A stretch of 64,000 bases of DNA from Streptomyces sp. TSRI0281 (GCF_001905125.1 NZ_LWLE01000036.1:62001-126000), one strand, 5' to 3'. Positions 1-9,764 are shown, numbered from the stretch's first letter. A program made the numbers and translations. Notes: generated by a model from the letters alone, not told the origin.

Positions 1-1511
1 TCAGCGCCGCTACCGGCACCTCTACCGCACGAGCCCACCCGGAACAACGGGCCCCACGCGCCCTGCTGCCCCGGGAGACCGTGCGCGAGGCCCCACAGGT
101 CCTGCTCGCCGCACGGGGCCAGCAACGGGCCGCTCCCGCCGAGCCGTTCCGCTAGAACCTCCGGGGTCACGCCTTGAACGAGTACAAGGCGGTAGGAGTG
201 CTCCCCCCGCTCACCCCCGGCCAACCACCCGAGCCCTGCCGCCGGCTCCTCCACCGGAACCGGACCGGAATCCCGAACCGGAGCCACACCCGACCCCGAA
301 CCGGAAGCCGCAGCCCGGCCCGCCCCCGGCGCACCGCCCCTGGCCGTGTTCAGGATGCGGCGGCCCCGCTCCGGTGTGATGACCGGCGCCAGGATCGGAT
401 CGGCCATCAGCCCGACCGGCGCTATCTGCTCCGAGCTGTACGGCTCCCACTGTGCGACGGCGTCCGCGATCGTGCGCCACGCCGCTTCCGTGTCGCCCCA
501 GCGGGCCTGCTCCCTGGCCTCCACCACGGCCCGGCCGAACGCACCCGGCGCCTCGTAGCGGAAGGTCCGCTCCGACACCTCCCGCAACACCGCCCCCACC
601 CGTGGGCGATCCTCCTCCTCGTACCGTCGCAGGAACCACTCGTCGTCCCGGTGACGGCCGCCCCTGATCTCCCCCGCGGCGACGACCGGCAGGATCTCGC
701 GTACGTACAGCGGATCGTCCAGGTCCACGGTCGCCGCCAGGTATCCGGGCGGGCCGGTCATCGCGGTGATCTGGTCGCGCAGCCGCCGCGCCCGCGCCCG
801 CCCGAACGAATCGGCCCGCGCGAGGACGGCCAGCAACTCGTCCACGTCACCGCCGGCCAGACACGCGAGGCGGGCCCGCTCGACGGAGGCGTCCAGTTCT
901 CGGGTCTCCTCGTTCTCGAAGTCGGCGTTGTCGCTGTACTCGCGGTGGAATTCGCGGTACATCGACTGCATGTAGTCCGCGAACGACTCGTAGCGGTCGG
1001 GGAATTCGCCGGACCAGCCCTTGTAGACGTACACCGGCCACTCGCCGTCCTCGCCCACGTCCCCCGGGTCGAGCAGCACATCGGTCATGTCCGAGTCGAG
1101 CGAGAGCTGGAGCGATCGCTTCCACATCGCGGCCCGCCGGATCTCCGCCGGGTCCGCGTTCTCGTCCAGGTTCTCCTCGTACAGGGGCGTAAGGCCGAGC
1201 GGGTCGCCGTGCCAGTGGATGTCCTCCGCGACGCCGAGCAGGTAGACCATCATGCCCGCGTGCCGCCACCCGTTGGACGCCCGGAGGAAGGCCCGGTACG
1301 ACGGGGGCAGCACCGTGCCCAGCCGCTCCTCCAGTACGGCTATGCCCTGGTCGTCCGCGGGCGGGAAGCCGAGCCCGCCGGCGGCCAGCGCCTCCTCGTC
1401 GACCTCCTCGGGATCGAGCGCGGCCTGTGCCGCGACCCACTGCCCACTCCAACGGTCCAGAAACAACTGCCAGTTGTCGATTCCCACGTATCCGATCCTG
1501 ACATCCACCAC
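1..1511 (-). CDS. SMI1/KNR4 family protein (3' end outside window)
   Basis: Reading the minus strand from a GTG at 1511 gives an uninterrupted frame that runs off the left edge of the window. The N-terminal part contains LEERLGTVLPPSYRAFLRAS followed by NGW, the signature of the SMI1/KNR4 (SUKH) fold, near residues 60-85. In bacteria SUKH proteins are often immunity proteins or cytosolic binding modules. The rest is acidic and Trp/Tyr-rich, with a Pro/Gly/Ser linker (minus strand around 220-330) and a further C-terminal segment. The exact start is uncertain because no strong ribosome site is visible and other GTG codons exist. No toxin gene is visible beside it, so an immunity role is only a family-level possibility. 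Confidence 0.75.
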   Translation of the reverse strand, partial: MVDVRIGYVGIDNWQLFLDRWSGQWVAAQAALDPEEVDEEALAAGGLGFPPADDQGIAVLEERLGTVLPPSYRAFLRASNGWRHAGMMVYLLGVAEDIHWHGDPLGLTPLYEENLDENADPAEIRRAAMWKRSLQLSLDSDMTDVLLDPGDVGEDGEWPVYVYKGWSGEFPDRYESFADYMQSMYREFHREYSDNADFENEETRELDASVERARLACLAGGDVDELLAVLARADSFGRARARRLRDQITAMTGPPGYLAATVDLDDPLYVREILPVVAAGEIRGGRHRDDEWFLRRYEEEDRPRVGAVLREVSERTFRYEAPGAFGRAVVEAREQARWGDTEAAWRTIADAVAQWEPYSSEQIAPVGLMADPILAPVITPERGRRILNTARGGAPGAGRAAASGSGSGVAPVRDSGPVPVEEPAAGLGWLAGGERGEHSYRLVLVQGVTPEVLAERLGGSGPLLAPCGEQDLWGLAHGLPGQQGAWGPLFRVGSCGRGAGSGA

Positions 1512-1699
1512 TGACAACCCACAGCGACACGAAGGCGAGACGACGAAGGCGAGACGATACGTCTTGCGAGGCCCGGGCGATCGCGCTAATCTGCCACTCG
1601 AACCAAACGAGACGATACGACTCGTCTAGCCGCACTCGACCCGTCGTACCGACCTCGCCCACGCTTCACCGACCCTGTCGCCGACGGAAGGAATCGCCC

Positions 1700-3484
1700 T
1701 TGCAGCCGACCCCAGCCACCACCGCGCCCCGCACGACCTCCCGGATCGTCCTGACCGACGTCACCAAGCGCTACGACGACCGCCAGGTCCTCGACCGCGT
1801 CACCTGCACCCTCCGCCCCGGCGAACGGGTCGGGGTCATCGGCGACAACGGCTCCGGGAAGTCGACCCTGCTCCGGCTCCTCGCGGGCGTCGAGCAGCCC
1901 GACAACGGCACCGTCGACGTCACGGCCCCCGGCGGCATCGGCCATCTTCCGCAGACCATCGACCTGCCGGACACCGCATGCGTCGGCGACGCCATCGACC
2001 TCGCCCTGGCCGACCTGCGCGCCCTGGAGCGGCGCATCGCCCGCGCGGAGGCGTCCCTGGGCCGTGCGACGCCCGAGGAGCTGACGGCGTACGGCGAGCT
2101 GGTCACCGCGTACGAGGTACGGGGCGGCCGGGACGCGGAACGCCGGGTGGAGATCGTCCTGGCCCGGCTCGGCGGGCGCACCGCCCCGGACCGCGACCGT
2201 CCGCTCGGCACCCTGTCCGGAGGGCAGCGTTCCAGGCTGGCGCTCGCCGCGACGCTGGCCGGCTCCCCCGAACTGCTGCTCCTCGACGAGCCGACCAACG
2301 ACCTGGACGACGAGGCGGTCGCGTGGCTGGAGGAACACCTGCTGGCCCACCCGGGAACGGTCGTGGCCGTGACCCACGACCGCGCCTTCCTGGACCGGGT
2401 CACCACGAGCATCCTGGAAGTCGACGGCGCCCGGCACACGGTCCAGCGGTACGGCAACGGCTACGCGGGGTTCCTCGCCGCGAAGACCGCCGCCAGGGCG
2501 CGCCTGCACCGGCGGTACGAACAGTGGCGGGCCGAGAACGCCCGGTACTCCGCGCTCGCCGACTCGAACATCGGGCTGCTCTCCGCCATCCCGCGCAAGG
2601 CACCCGCCTCGTTCAGCGGCGCGGGGGCGTTCCGGGCGCGGTCGCGGTCGCACGGCGCGATGAGCCGTATCCGCAACGCCCGCGAGCACCTGCACCGGCT
2701 CGCCGAGAACCCGGTGCCGCCACCACCGCAGCCCCTGCGCTTCACCGGCCGCATCCAGGGCCCCACCGACGCACCGACCGGAACAGCCCCGGACCCCGAG
2801 GCCGCCGCCCAGGTCACCGCCGCCCAGCTCACCGGCGTTCAACCCAGCGGCGTCCAGCCCACCGGCATCCAGCTCACCGGCATCCATGTCCCCGGCCGTC
2901 TCACCCTCGACGCCCTGCACCTCGCCCCCGGAGACCGCCTCCTGGTCACCGGCCCCAACGGAGCGGGCAAGTCCACCCTCCTCCAGGTCCTCGCGGGCGA
3001 GCTGGTCCCCGAGCGCGGCACGGTCCGCCGCCCGGACCGGGTCGGCCTCCTGCGCCAGAACACCGCACGCCCGGAGGGCGCCGAAGCGGCCTGTACGGTC
3101 CTCGAAACCTTCGCCGCGACCAGGGGGTGCGCCGACCCCGAGGAGGCGGCCGACGAACTGCTCGCCTTCGGCCTCTTCCGTGCGCGCGACCTGGCCATGC
3201 CCGTCGGCGCGCTCTCCATCGGCGGCCGGCGTCGGCTCGAACTGGCCGCACTGATCGCGAACCCGGTGGATCTGCTCCTCCTGGACGAGCCGACGAACCA
3301 CCTGGCCCCGGCCCTGGCCGAGGAGATCGAAGCGGCGCTGGCCCAGTACACCGGAACCCTGGTGGTCGTCACCCACGACCGTCGGATGCGGGCGGCGTTC
3401 GCCCGGGTGAGCCGCCTCCGCCTCGCCCATCAGCAGCAGCTGGAGTCGCCGTCCTCCGGCCCTCTCGGGATCATCGGAGGATGA
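1700..3484 (+). CDS. ABC-F family ATP-binding protein (two ABC domains, no membrane segments)
   Basis: The 594-residue protein has tandem ATPase domains and no transmembrane helices, the ABC-F layout of translation factors and ribosome-protecting resistance proteins. Domain 1 has Walker A GDNGSGKST near residue 50, signature LSGGQRSRLALA and Walker B LLLLDEPTNDLD. Domain 2 has GPNGAGKST, signature LSIGGRRRLELA and LLLLDEPTNHLAP. The interdomain linker carries basic residues and a low-complexity stretch of ITGIQ/VQP-type repeats around residues 365-395. The start is TTG with a GGAAGG ribosome site about 8 bases upstream. The stop overlaps the next start (ATGA), so the two genes are translationally coupled. 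Antibiotic ribosome protection is plausible but the substrate cannot be told from sequence alone. Confidence 0.9.
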   Translation: MQPTPATTAPRTTSRIVLTDVTKRYDDRQVLDRVTCTLRPGERVGVIGDNGSGKSTLLRLLAGVEQPDNGTVDVTAPGGIGHLPQTIDLPDTACVGDAIDLALADLRALERRIARAEASLGRATPEELTAYGELVTAYEVRGGRDAERRVEIVLARLGGRTAPDRDRPLGTLSGGQRSRLALAATLAGSPELLLLDEPTNDLDDEAVAWLEEHLLAHPGTVVAVTHDRAFLDRVTTSILEVDGARHTVQRYGNGYAGFLAAKTAARARLHRRYEQWRAENARYSALADSNIGLLSAIPRKAPASFSGAGAFRARSRSHGAMSRIRNAREHLHRLAENPVPPPPQPLRFTGRIQGPTDAPTGTAPDPEAAAQVTAAQLTGVQPSGVQPTGIQLTGIHVPGRLTLDALHLAPGDRLLVTGPNGAGKSTLLQVLAGELVPERGTVRRPDRVGLLRQNTARPEGAEAACTVLETFAATRGCADPEEAADELLAFGLFRARDLAMPVGALSIGGRRRLELAALIANPVDLLLLDEPTNHLAPALAEEIEAALAQYTGTLVVVTHDRRMRAAFARVSRLRLAHQQQLESPSSGPLGIIGG

Positions 3485-4182
3485 CGCGAAGCGACAGCGG
3501 CAAGGACATCACGGTGCGGATCGCCCAGCAGCCCGAGGCGGACGAGCTCCTCGGGCGCAGCCCGCTGGCCGCCCTCGTCGGGATGCTGCTGGACCAGCAG
3601 GTACCGATGGAATGGGCGTTCACGGGCCCGTTCACATTGGCGGAACGAATGGGCGGGGACGACCTGGACGCCGGGGAGATCGCCGCCTACGACCCGGAGG
3701 CGTTCACCGAACTCTTCACCGCCAAACCGGCCCTGCACCGCTATCCCGGCTCCATGGCCAAGCGGGTGCAGCAACTCTGCCAGTTCCTCGTGGCGGAGTA
3801 CGGCGGTGAGGCGAGCGCGGTGTGGACCGACGCGAAGACCGGCGACGAGCTGCTGGAACGGCTGAACGCACTGCCCGGCTTCGGCACCCAGAAGGCGCAG
3901 ATCTTCCTGGCACTGCTCGGCAAGCAGTTCGGTGTCCGGCCCACGGGCTGGCGGGCGGCGGCCGGTCCGTACGGCGAAGCGGGCTCGCACCACTCGGTCG
4001 CCGACATCACCGGCCCGGACTCCCTCGCCCAGGTGCGTGCGCACAAGCAGGAGGCGAAAGCGGCGGCCAACACAGCCAAGGCTGCCAGGACGACAAAGAC
4101 CGCGACCACGGCGACGGCGACCGCGACCGCAAAGGCGAAGGCGAAGGCGCAGCAGGGCGTGAAGAAGGGGGCGAAGAAGTGA
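3481..4182 (+). CDS. HhH-GPD-type base-excision repair protein
   Basis: The 233-residue protein begins at the ATG that overlaps the ABC-F stop codon. It contains SPLAALVGMLLDQQVPMEWAF near residues 26-46 and LNALPGFGTQKAQIFLALLGKQFG around residues 125-148. The latter is a helix-hairpin-helix with the LPGxG turn of the HhH-GPD DNA glycosylase superfamily. The C-terminal 60 residues are Ala/Lys/Thr-rich and low in complexity (AKAKAKA, KKGAKK), probably a disordered DNA-binding tail like those of actinobacterial histone-like proteins. The base substrate is unknown. Coupling to the ABC-F gene suggests co-expression, not a shared function. Confidence 0.85.
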   Translation: MTRSDSGKDITVRIAQQPEADELLGRSPLAALVGMLLDQQVPMEWAFTGPFTLAERMGGDDLDAGEIAAYDPEAFTELFTAKPALHRYPGSMAKRVQQLCQFLVAEYGGEASAVWTDAKTGDELLERLNALPGFGTQKAQIFLALLGKQFGVRPTGWRAAAGPYGEAGSHHSVADITGPDSLAQVRAHKQEAKAAANTAKAARTTKTATTATATATAKAKAKAQQGVKKGAKK

Positions 4183-4336
4183 TCACGGACCGGCCAGTCA
4201 TCGACAGGCTCTTCCAGGGCACCCCTGAGCGGTCATTCGATGAATAACAACTGATCACAAACGGCCACAGCGGTTCACAGAACTCACCTCACTCGCTAGC
4301 TTTCCCAGCACATCCGTTCACGCCGGAAGGACCCCT

Positions 4337-5887
4337 GTGCACGCAACACGTCGCAGAGCCATAGCTGTTGTGGCCGCCACCGCCCTGGCCACGCCGCTCC
4401 TCATGGCCGCGTCCCCGCACCAAGGCCACCCGTCCTCGCACGACGCCGCGAAGGAGGCCGCCAAGCTGTCGCGGAAGCTGGTGCAGCGCTCGTCCGCGCA
4501 GGACGCGTACCGGCACCTCCAGCAGTTCCAGGCGATAGCCGACTCGGCGGAGGGCCACCGCGCCGCCGGTTCGCTGGGCCACGACGCCTCCGCCGCGTAT
4601 GTGTACCGCCAGCTCCAGAAGGCCGGCTACAAGGTCTCGTACGAGAACTTCGACTTCATCTACACCGAGACGCTCGCCGAGAAGCTCTCCGTGGTCTCGC
4701 CCACGCCCCGCGACGTCTCCATCAAGGCGATGACGTACACCCCGTCCACCAAGGTGGGCGGCCTCACGGCGCCGCTCGCCGGGGTCCCCGTCGACGACAC
4801 CACGGGATGCGAGGCGGCCGACTACGCCTCGGAGACGTTCACCGGGAAGATCGCGCTGATCAAGCGCGGCGGCTGTTCCTTCGCCGAGAAGCAGGCGGCG
4901 GCCGCTACGGCGGGCGCGGCCGGTGCGGTCATCTACAACAACACCGAAGGCGTCCTCTCCGGCACCCTCGGAGACGCCCCGTCCGGCAAGATACCCACCG
5001 GTGGCCTCACCCAGGCCGAGGGCGAGAAGCTCGTCGCCGATCTGGCGAAGGGCGAGGTGAAGGTCGCCTTCGAGATCCGGGAGCTCCAGGAGAAGCGCTC
5101 CACCCGCAACGTCATCGCGGAGACCCGCGGCGGCAAGGCGGCGAAGACCGTCATGCTCGGCGCCCACCTGGACTCGGTCACCGAGGGTCCCGGCATCAAC
5201 GACAACGGCTCCGGCTCGGCCGGTCTGCTCGAAGTCGCCCTGGAACTGGCGAAGTCCAAGAACAAGGTCGCCAACAAGGTCCGGTTCGCCTGGTGGTCGG
5301 CCGAGGAGAACGGCCTCCTGGGCTCGGAGGCGTACGTCGCGGGGCTCACCGAGGCGCAGCGCAAGCAGGTCGCGCTGTATCTCAACTTCGACATGATCGC
5401 CTCACCGAACGGCGCGCAGTTCGTCTTCGACGGCGATGACTCCGACAAGGTGGGCGAGGGCCCCGGTCCGGAGGGCTCCGCCCAACTGGAGCGCGACATC
5501 AACGGCTTCCTCGACCGCAAGGACACGCCGCACGAGGGCACGGACTTCACCGGGCGCTCCGACTACGGGCCGTTCATCGAGGTCGGCATCCCCTCCGGCG
5601 GTACCGACACGGGCGCCGAGGAGATCAAGACACCGGCCCAGGCGGAGAAGTTCGGCGGTGAGGCCGGCGTCGCGTTCGACCCGTGCTACCACGCGGCCTG
5701 CGACGACCTGGACAACATCGACATGGCGCTGTTCGACACGAACATCGACGTGATCGCCAACGCCGTCGGCACGTACGCCCACGACATCAGCTCCCTGACC
5801 CGCCCGGTCACCTCCACGCCCACCACGGGCGGGCCGGGCAGCGGCGGCGGCCTGCGCGACGGCCACGCACACGGAGTCACCGAGTAG
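4337..5887 (+). CDS. Secreted M28 family zinc aminopeptidase with PA domain
   Basis: The 516-residue precursor has an N-terminal signal peptide (basic RRR followed by AIAVVAATALATPLLMAAS). A protease-associated domain follows around residues 140-235 (ALIKRGGCSFAEKQ, GAVIYNNTEG). The M28 catalytic domain has the metal and catalytic residues in GAHLDSV, GINDNGSGSAG, WWSAEENGLLGSEAY, NFDMI, a DYGPF segment and a final CYHAACDD histidine. This is the arrangement of Streptomyces griseus-type aminopeptidase. It would remove N-terminal residues from peptides outside the cell. GTG is the start, with a GGAAGGA ribosome site 5 bases upstream. The last codons are duplicated immediately after the stop (CGGAGTCACCGAGTA occurs twice). 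Confidence 0.92.
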   Translation: MHATRRRAIAVVAATALATPLLMAASPHQGHPSSHDAAKEAAKLSRKLVQRSSAQDAYRHLQQFQAIADSAEGHRAAGSLGHDASAAYVYRQLQKAGYKVSYENFDFIYTETLAEKLSVVSPTPRDVSIKAMTYTPSTKVGGLTAPLAGVPVDDTTGCEAADYASETFTGKIALIKRGGCSFAEKQAAAATAGAAGAVIYNNTEGVLSGTLGDAPSGKIPTGGLTQAEGEKLVADLAKGEVKVAFEIRELQEKRSTRNVIAETRGGKAAKTVMLGAHLDSVTEGPGINDNGSGSAGLLEVALELAKSKNKVANKVRFAWWSAEENGLLGSEAYVAGLTEAQRKQVALYLNFDMIASPNGAQFVFDGDDSDKVGEGPGPEGSAQLERDINGFLDRKDTPHEGTDFTGRSDYGPFIEVGIPSGGTDTGAEEIKTPAQAEKFGGEAGVAFDPCYHAACDDLDNIDMALFDTNIDVIANAVGTYAHDISSLTRPVTSTPTTGGPGSGGGLRDGHAHGVTE

Positions 5888-5985
5888 ACGGAGTCACCGA
5901 GTAAGCGGCACGGACACCGGAACGGCCCGCACACCCCGGGCCCGCACACCCTGAGCGGGCACACCCCAGGCGGGCACACCCCCGG

Positions 5986-6013
5986 GCGGCCGGCGCGCAT
6001 CAGCGCCGGCCGC
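5986..6013. terminator. Hairpin between convergent genes
   Basis: A perfect 11-bp stem (GCGGCCGGCGC / GCGCCGGCCGC) with a 6-base loop lies between the convergent aminopeptidase and HerA-like genes. It has no U-tract, as is common in Streptomyces. The preceding 60 bases are tandem variants of CGGGCACACCC. Confidence 0.65.
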
Positions 6014-6117
6014 CTGTCCTCGCCACCACCATCGCCCTCGGCGTCGGCGGCGGTCGGCTCCGTACCGCTCCATACCGCTCCATACCGCCCTGGGCCGCCC
6101 CATACCGCTCCGGACCT

Positions 6118-7905
6118 CTAGCGCCTGCGGCGTGCCGTACCGAACAGCGACCGGGAGATCTCCCGCCCCAGCTGGGTCCCCACCGACCGCGCCAGGGACT
6201 TGAACATCCCGCTGCCCACCACCTGCTCGACCAGCGAGGCATCCTCCTTGCCGCGCTCGGCAGGCGTACGCGGCGGCTTCACGGCCTCCTCCACCGCCGC
6301 CCGGTCAGCCGCCTCCTGAGCCTCCTGAGCCTTCTGGTCCTTCTGGTCCTTCTGGTCCTTCTGAGCCCCCTGAGTCGCCCGGTCCTCCTTCGCCCCACCC
6401 GCCTCCCGGGCCGCGAGCTTCTCGTAGGCCGACTCACGGTCCACGGCCTCGGCGTAACGCCCGTACAGCGGCGATCCCTTCACGGCGGCGTCCAGCACGT
6501 CCGCCGCCACCGGCCCCATCAGCGACTGCGGCGCCCGCAGCCGGGTGGCGGCCACCGGCGTCGGCGCCCCCTTCTCGCTGAGCACGGTGATCACGGCCTC
6601 GCCGGTGCCCAGCTGTGTGAGCAGCTCCTCCAGGTCGTACGGGGAGTTCGGAAAGGTCTTCACCGTCGCCCGCAGCGCCTTCGCGTCATCGGGGGTGAAC
6701 GCGCGCAGCGCATGCTGCACCCGGCTGCCGAGTTGCCCCAGCACCGGCGCCGGAACATCCTGCGGGGACTGCGTGACGAAGAAGATCCCGATCCCCTTGG
6801 AGCGGATCAGCCGAACGGTCCGGGTGATCGACTCCAGGAATGCCTTCGACGCGTCGTCGAAGAGCAGATGCGCCTCGTCGAAGAAGAAGACGAGCTTGGG
6901 CCGGTCGAGATCGCCGACCTCGGGCAGATCGTGGAAGAGATCGGCGAGCAGCCACATCAGGAAGGTCGAGAAGAGCTGCGGCTTGTCCTGCACGGCGGCC
7001 AGTTCCAGTACGGAGACCAGGCCGCGCCCGTCCGGTGCCTGCCGCAGGAAGTCGGCCGTGTCGAACTCCGGCTCCCCGAAGAAGTCGCCCGCACCCTGCT
7101 GCTCGAAGGCGGTGAGCGAGCGCAGGATCACCCCGGCGGTGGCCGTGGAGAGCCCGCCGATCCCCTTCAGTTCGGCCTTCCCGGTGTCCGATACGAGGAA
7201 TGCGGCGACGGACCGCAGATCCTTGAGGTCGACCAGCTCCAGGCCCTTGGTGTCCGCGTAGTGGAAGATCAGCCCGAGCGACTGCTCCTGGGTCTGGTTG
7301 AGACCGAGCACCTTGGAGAGCAGGACCGGCCCGAAACTGGTGACGGTCGCCCGCAGCGGAATGCCGGCCCCGATGCCGCCGAGCGCGTAGAACTCGCTCG
7401 GGAAGCCGGTGCCCCGCCAGGTCTGGCCCACCTGCCCGGCCCGCTCGTCCACCTTGTCGCCGGGCAGGCCGGGGGCCGAGATGCCGGAGACATCGCCCTT
7501 GATGTCGGCGAGGAAGACCGGCACCCCGTTGGCGGAGAGCTGTTCGGCGATCAGCTGGAGGGTCTTGGTCTTCCCGGTGCCGGTGGCACCCGCGACCAGT
7601 CCGTGCCGGTTGAGCATGCCCAGCGGGATACGGATCTGTGTCGCGGGCAGACAGGCGCCGTCCCACAGGAGGGCGCCGAGATCGAGGGCAGTGCCGGAAA
7701 CGGCGTACCCGGCGGCGATGTCCCGCGCCGGCTGCGGCAGGGCATCCACACCGGAACCGGGGTCCGCACCCGCGTCGGCGGCCGTGCGCGCTTCGGAGCC
7801 CGCACCCGTGCCCGTACCCGCGCCGGCGGCCGTGCGCGCTTCGGACCCCGTACCCGTGCCCGCGTCGGAGCCCGCTCCCTCGGCCGTGTTCGCGCTCCCA
7901 CTCAT
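6118..7905 (-). CDS. HerA-like ATPase, DUF853 family
   Basis: The protein has about 595 residues from the ATG at 7905. A longer frame up to 8025 exists, but it would overlap the divergent gene and start in promoter DNA. The ATG at 7905 has an AGGGG ribosome site. Walker A is GATGTGKTKT and Walker B is KLVFFFDEAHLLF, followed by an arginine-rich ring-ATPase region (ITRTVRLIRSKGIGIFFVTQ), typical of HerA/FtsK-like DUF853 ATPases. The N-terminus has imperfect repeats of SEARTAA/GTGTG. The C-terminus has KDQKDQKDQKAQEAQEA repeats, probably a charged helix. The role is unknown. Related HerA proteins process DNA ends, and DUF853 members have also been called bis-DNA-polymerase-like without proof. 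Confidence 0.88.
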   Translation of the reverse strand: MSGSANTAEGAGSDAGTGTGSEARTAAGAGTGTGAGSEARTAADAGADPGSGVDALPQPARDIAAGYAVSGTALDLGALLWDGACLPATQIRIPLGMLNRHGLVAGATGTGKTKTLQLIAEQLSANGVPVFLADIKGDVSGISAPGLPGDKVDERAGQVGQTWRGTGFPSEFYALGGIGAGIPLRATVTSFGPVLLSKVLGLNQTQEQSLGLIFHYADTKGLELVDLKDLRSVAAFLVSDTGKAELKGIGGLSTATAGVILRSLTAFEQQGAGDFFGEPEFDTADFLRQAPDGRGLVSVLELAAVQDKPQLFSTFLMWLLADLFHDLPEVGDLDRPKLVFFFDEAHLLFDDASKAFLESITRTVRLIRSKGIGIFFVTQSPQDVPAPVLGQLGSRVQHALRAFTPDDAKALRATVKTFPNSPYDLEELLTQLGTGEAVITVLSEKGAPTPVAATRLRAPQSLMGPVAADVLDAAVKGSPLYGRYAEAVDRESAYEKLAAREAGGAKEDRATQGAQKDQKDQKDQKAQEAQEAADRAAVEEAVKPPRTPAERGKEDASLVEQVVGSGMFKSLARSVGTQLGREISRSLFGTARRRR

Positions 7906-8008
7906 GGCAACCCCTGTCCGGACATCCCATGCCATATGACATTTCGTCCAGCATCGCAGTAGCGTTCCCTGGCTGCGCCCGGAGCCCCTTGGCCGGTAGG
8001 CTTTCCGT

Positions 8009-8305
8009 GTGATCTTCAAGCGCATCGGAAATGGGAAGCCTTACCCCGACCACGGCCGGGAAAGCACCCGACAGTGGGCGGATGTCGCGCCGCGTCCGGT
8101 GCGTCTGGACCAGCTCGTGACCACCAAGGGCCAACTGGACCTGGAAACCCTCCTCGCCGAGGACTCCACGTTCTACGGTGACCTGTTCGCGCACGTCGTG
8201 AAGTGGCAGGGCGACCTCTATCTGGAGGACGGGCTGCACCGCGCGGTCCGCGCGGCACTCCAGCAGCGCCAGGTGCTGCACGCCCGCGTCCTGGAAATGG
8301 GCTGA
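8009..8305 (+). CDS. Conserved small hypothetical protein (98 aa)
   Basis: A compact 98-residue soluble protein starting at GTG. It is rich in hydrophobic/charged alternation (LVTTKGQLDLETLLAEDSTF, HVVKWQGDLYLEDGLHRAV) and has no membrane segment. The C-terminal DGLHRAVRAALQQRQVLHARV resembles a ParB-nuclease-like or antitoxin-like fold, but I do not recognise the family firmly. TAGGCT at 7997-8002 sits 6 bases before the GTG, which fits a leaderless mRNA. It is divergent from the HerA-like gene across a 103-bp promoter region. Confidence 0.75.
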   Translation: MIFKRIGNGKPYPDHGRESTRQWADVAPRPVRLDQLVTTKGQLDLETLLAEDSTFYGDLFAHVVKWQGDLYLEDGLHRAVRAALQQRQVLHARVLEMG

Positions 8306-8421
8306 CCCACCCCGCTCACCCCCGGCCTGATTCCGGCCTTTCGGGTGCTTTAGTGCGCATGCGGGTGCCATCCATTGATCATTTAGTACGCATCATCACC
8401 AGGTCGCACTACGCTGCGCCC

Positions 8422-9042
8422 ATGAGCATGCTCACTCCCCCCGGCATGGGCGGAAAGTACCGCATCACGGGCGACACGTACCCACGGATGCGCCGCCCCC
8501 GTCACCGCCGCAGGCTCGTCCTCGCGGGCATCTCCGCCGTGGTCGCCCTCGGCCTGGCCGGCTGGGGCACGCTGCAGCTCATCGATGTCTTCACCGGCGG
8601 CGACAAGAAGGCGAGCGCCGCCGACCACAAGCGCGACTGCCCGGCCCCGAAGCCGTCGGCGCCCGCGAAGGTCCTGCCGAAACCGGCCGGCATCAAGGTC
8701 AACGTCTACAACGCGACACCCCGCAGCGGGCTCGCCAAGGCTGCCGCGGACGAGCTGAAGAAGCGCGGCTTCACCATCGGCAAGGTGGGCAACGCCCCGG
8801 CGGCGTACGACAAGAAGGTCCCCGGCACCGGGATGCTGCTGGGCGCACCGGCGGCGACGAACGGCACCTTCCCGGTGCTCGGGACGCAGCTGCCGGGCAC
8901 GGCGCTGAAGACCGACGCCCGCAAGACCGGGGACGTCGATCTGATTCTGGGGACGAAGTTCACGACGTTCAGTACCCCGAAGGCGGCCGCGGCGGCGCTC
9001 ACGGCCCTGTCGAAGCCGGCTCCGGCCCCGTCCTCCTGCTGA
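8422..9042 (+). CDS. Membrane-anchored LytR_C (LytR C-terminal domain) protein
   Basis: The 206-residue protein has a short basic cytoplasmic N-terminus and one transmembrane helix (LVLAGISAVVALGLAGWGTLQLI, about residues 33-55). An extracellular LytR_C domain follows (IKVNVYNATPRSGLAKAAADELKKRGF, about residues 92-185). LytR_C domains occur at the end of LCP cell-wall ligases and alone in actinobacteria. A cell-envelope role is inferred from the family. The ATG at 8422 was chosen over an in-frame upstream extension to 8203, which would read through the preceding stop region and a promoter. TACGCT at 8410-8415 lies 6 bases before the ATG, compatible with leaderless transcription. Confidence 0.85.
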   Translation: MSMLTPPGMGGKYRITGDTYPRMRRPRHRRRLVLAGISAVVALGLAGWGTLQLIDVFTGGDKKASAADHKRDCPAPKPSAPAKVLPKPAGIKVNVYNATPRSGLAKAAADELKKRGFTIGKVGNAPAAYDKKVPGTGMLLGAPAATNGTFPVLGTQLPGTALKTDARKTGDVDLILGTKFTTFSTPKAAAAALTALSKPAPAPSSC

Positions 9043-9128
9043 AGCCGCGCACGCGACTCCTGAGGGACCCGGCGACGGCGGGGCAGTACGCGCACCCGCC
9101 TCGCCCCGTCCCCGCCACGCCCGAAGAG

Positions 9129-9764
9129 CTAGCCCGCCGTGCCGTACATGCGGTCGCCCGCGTCTCCCAGCCCCGGCACGATGTAGCCGTGGTCGTTGAG
9201 CCGCTCGTCGACCGAGGCCGTGACCACGGTGACCGGAGTGCCCGCCAGCTCGCGCTCCATCACCTCGACGCCCTCGGGCGCCGCGAGGAGCACGACCGCG
9301 GTGACATCGTCCGCACCGCGCTTGATCAGCTCCCTGATCGCCGCGACGAGGGTCCCGCCGGTCGCCAGCATCGGGTCCAGGACATAGACCTGTCGGCCCG
9401 AGAGGTCCTCCGGCATCCGGGTCGCGTACGTCTCCGCCTGGAGCGTCTCCTCGTTGCGGATCATGCCCAGGAAGCCCACCTCGGCGGTCGGCAGCAGCCG
9501 CACCATGCCGTCCAGCATGCCGAGACCGGCGCGCAGGATCGGCACGACCAGGGGCCGCGGGTACGACAGCTTCACACCCGTCGTCCGCGTCACCGGGGTC
9601 TCGATGTCGACCTGCTCGGTGCGCACATCCCTGGTGGCCTCGTAGGCGAGGAGGGTGACCAGCTCGTCGGCGAGCCGCCGGAAGGTCGGGGAGTCGGTGC
9701 GCTTGTCGCGCAGCGTGGTGAGTTTGTGCGCCACCAACGGGTGGTCGACGACGTGGATCCGCAT
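9129..9764 (-). CDS. upp: Uracil phosphoribosyltransferase
   Basis: The 211-residue protein converts uracil and PRPP to UMP in pyrimidine salvage. It starts MRIHVVDHPLVAHKLTTLRD, the family N-terminus. It has the PRPP loop DPMLATGGTL near residues 130-140, the uracil-site motif HGYIVPGLGDAGDR near residue 195 and GMIRNEETL in the centre. Its length equals the bacterial Upp family. It is convergent with the LytR_C gene, with an 86-bp gap. Confidence 0.97.
   Translation of the reverse strand: MRIHVVDHPLVAHKLTTLRDKRTDSPTFRRLADELVTLLAYEATRDVRTEQVDIETPVTRTTGVKLSYPRPLVVPILRAGLGMLDGMVRLLPTAEVGFLGMIRNEETLQAETYATRMPEDLSGRQVYVLDPMLATGGTLVAAIRELIKRGADDVTAVVLLAAPEGVEVMERELAGTPVTVVTASVDERLNDHGYIVPGLGDAGDRMYGTAG

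Noticed and set aside
8203..8421. N-terminal extension of the LytR_C protein
   Set aside because: It would overlap the previous gene and its promoter; the membrane protein is complete from 8422.
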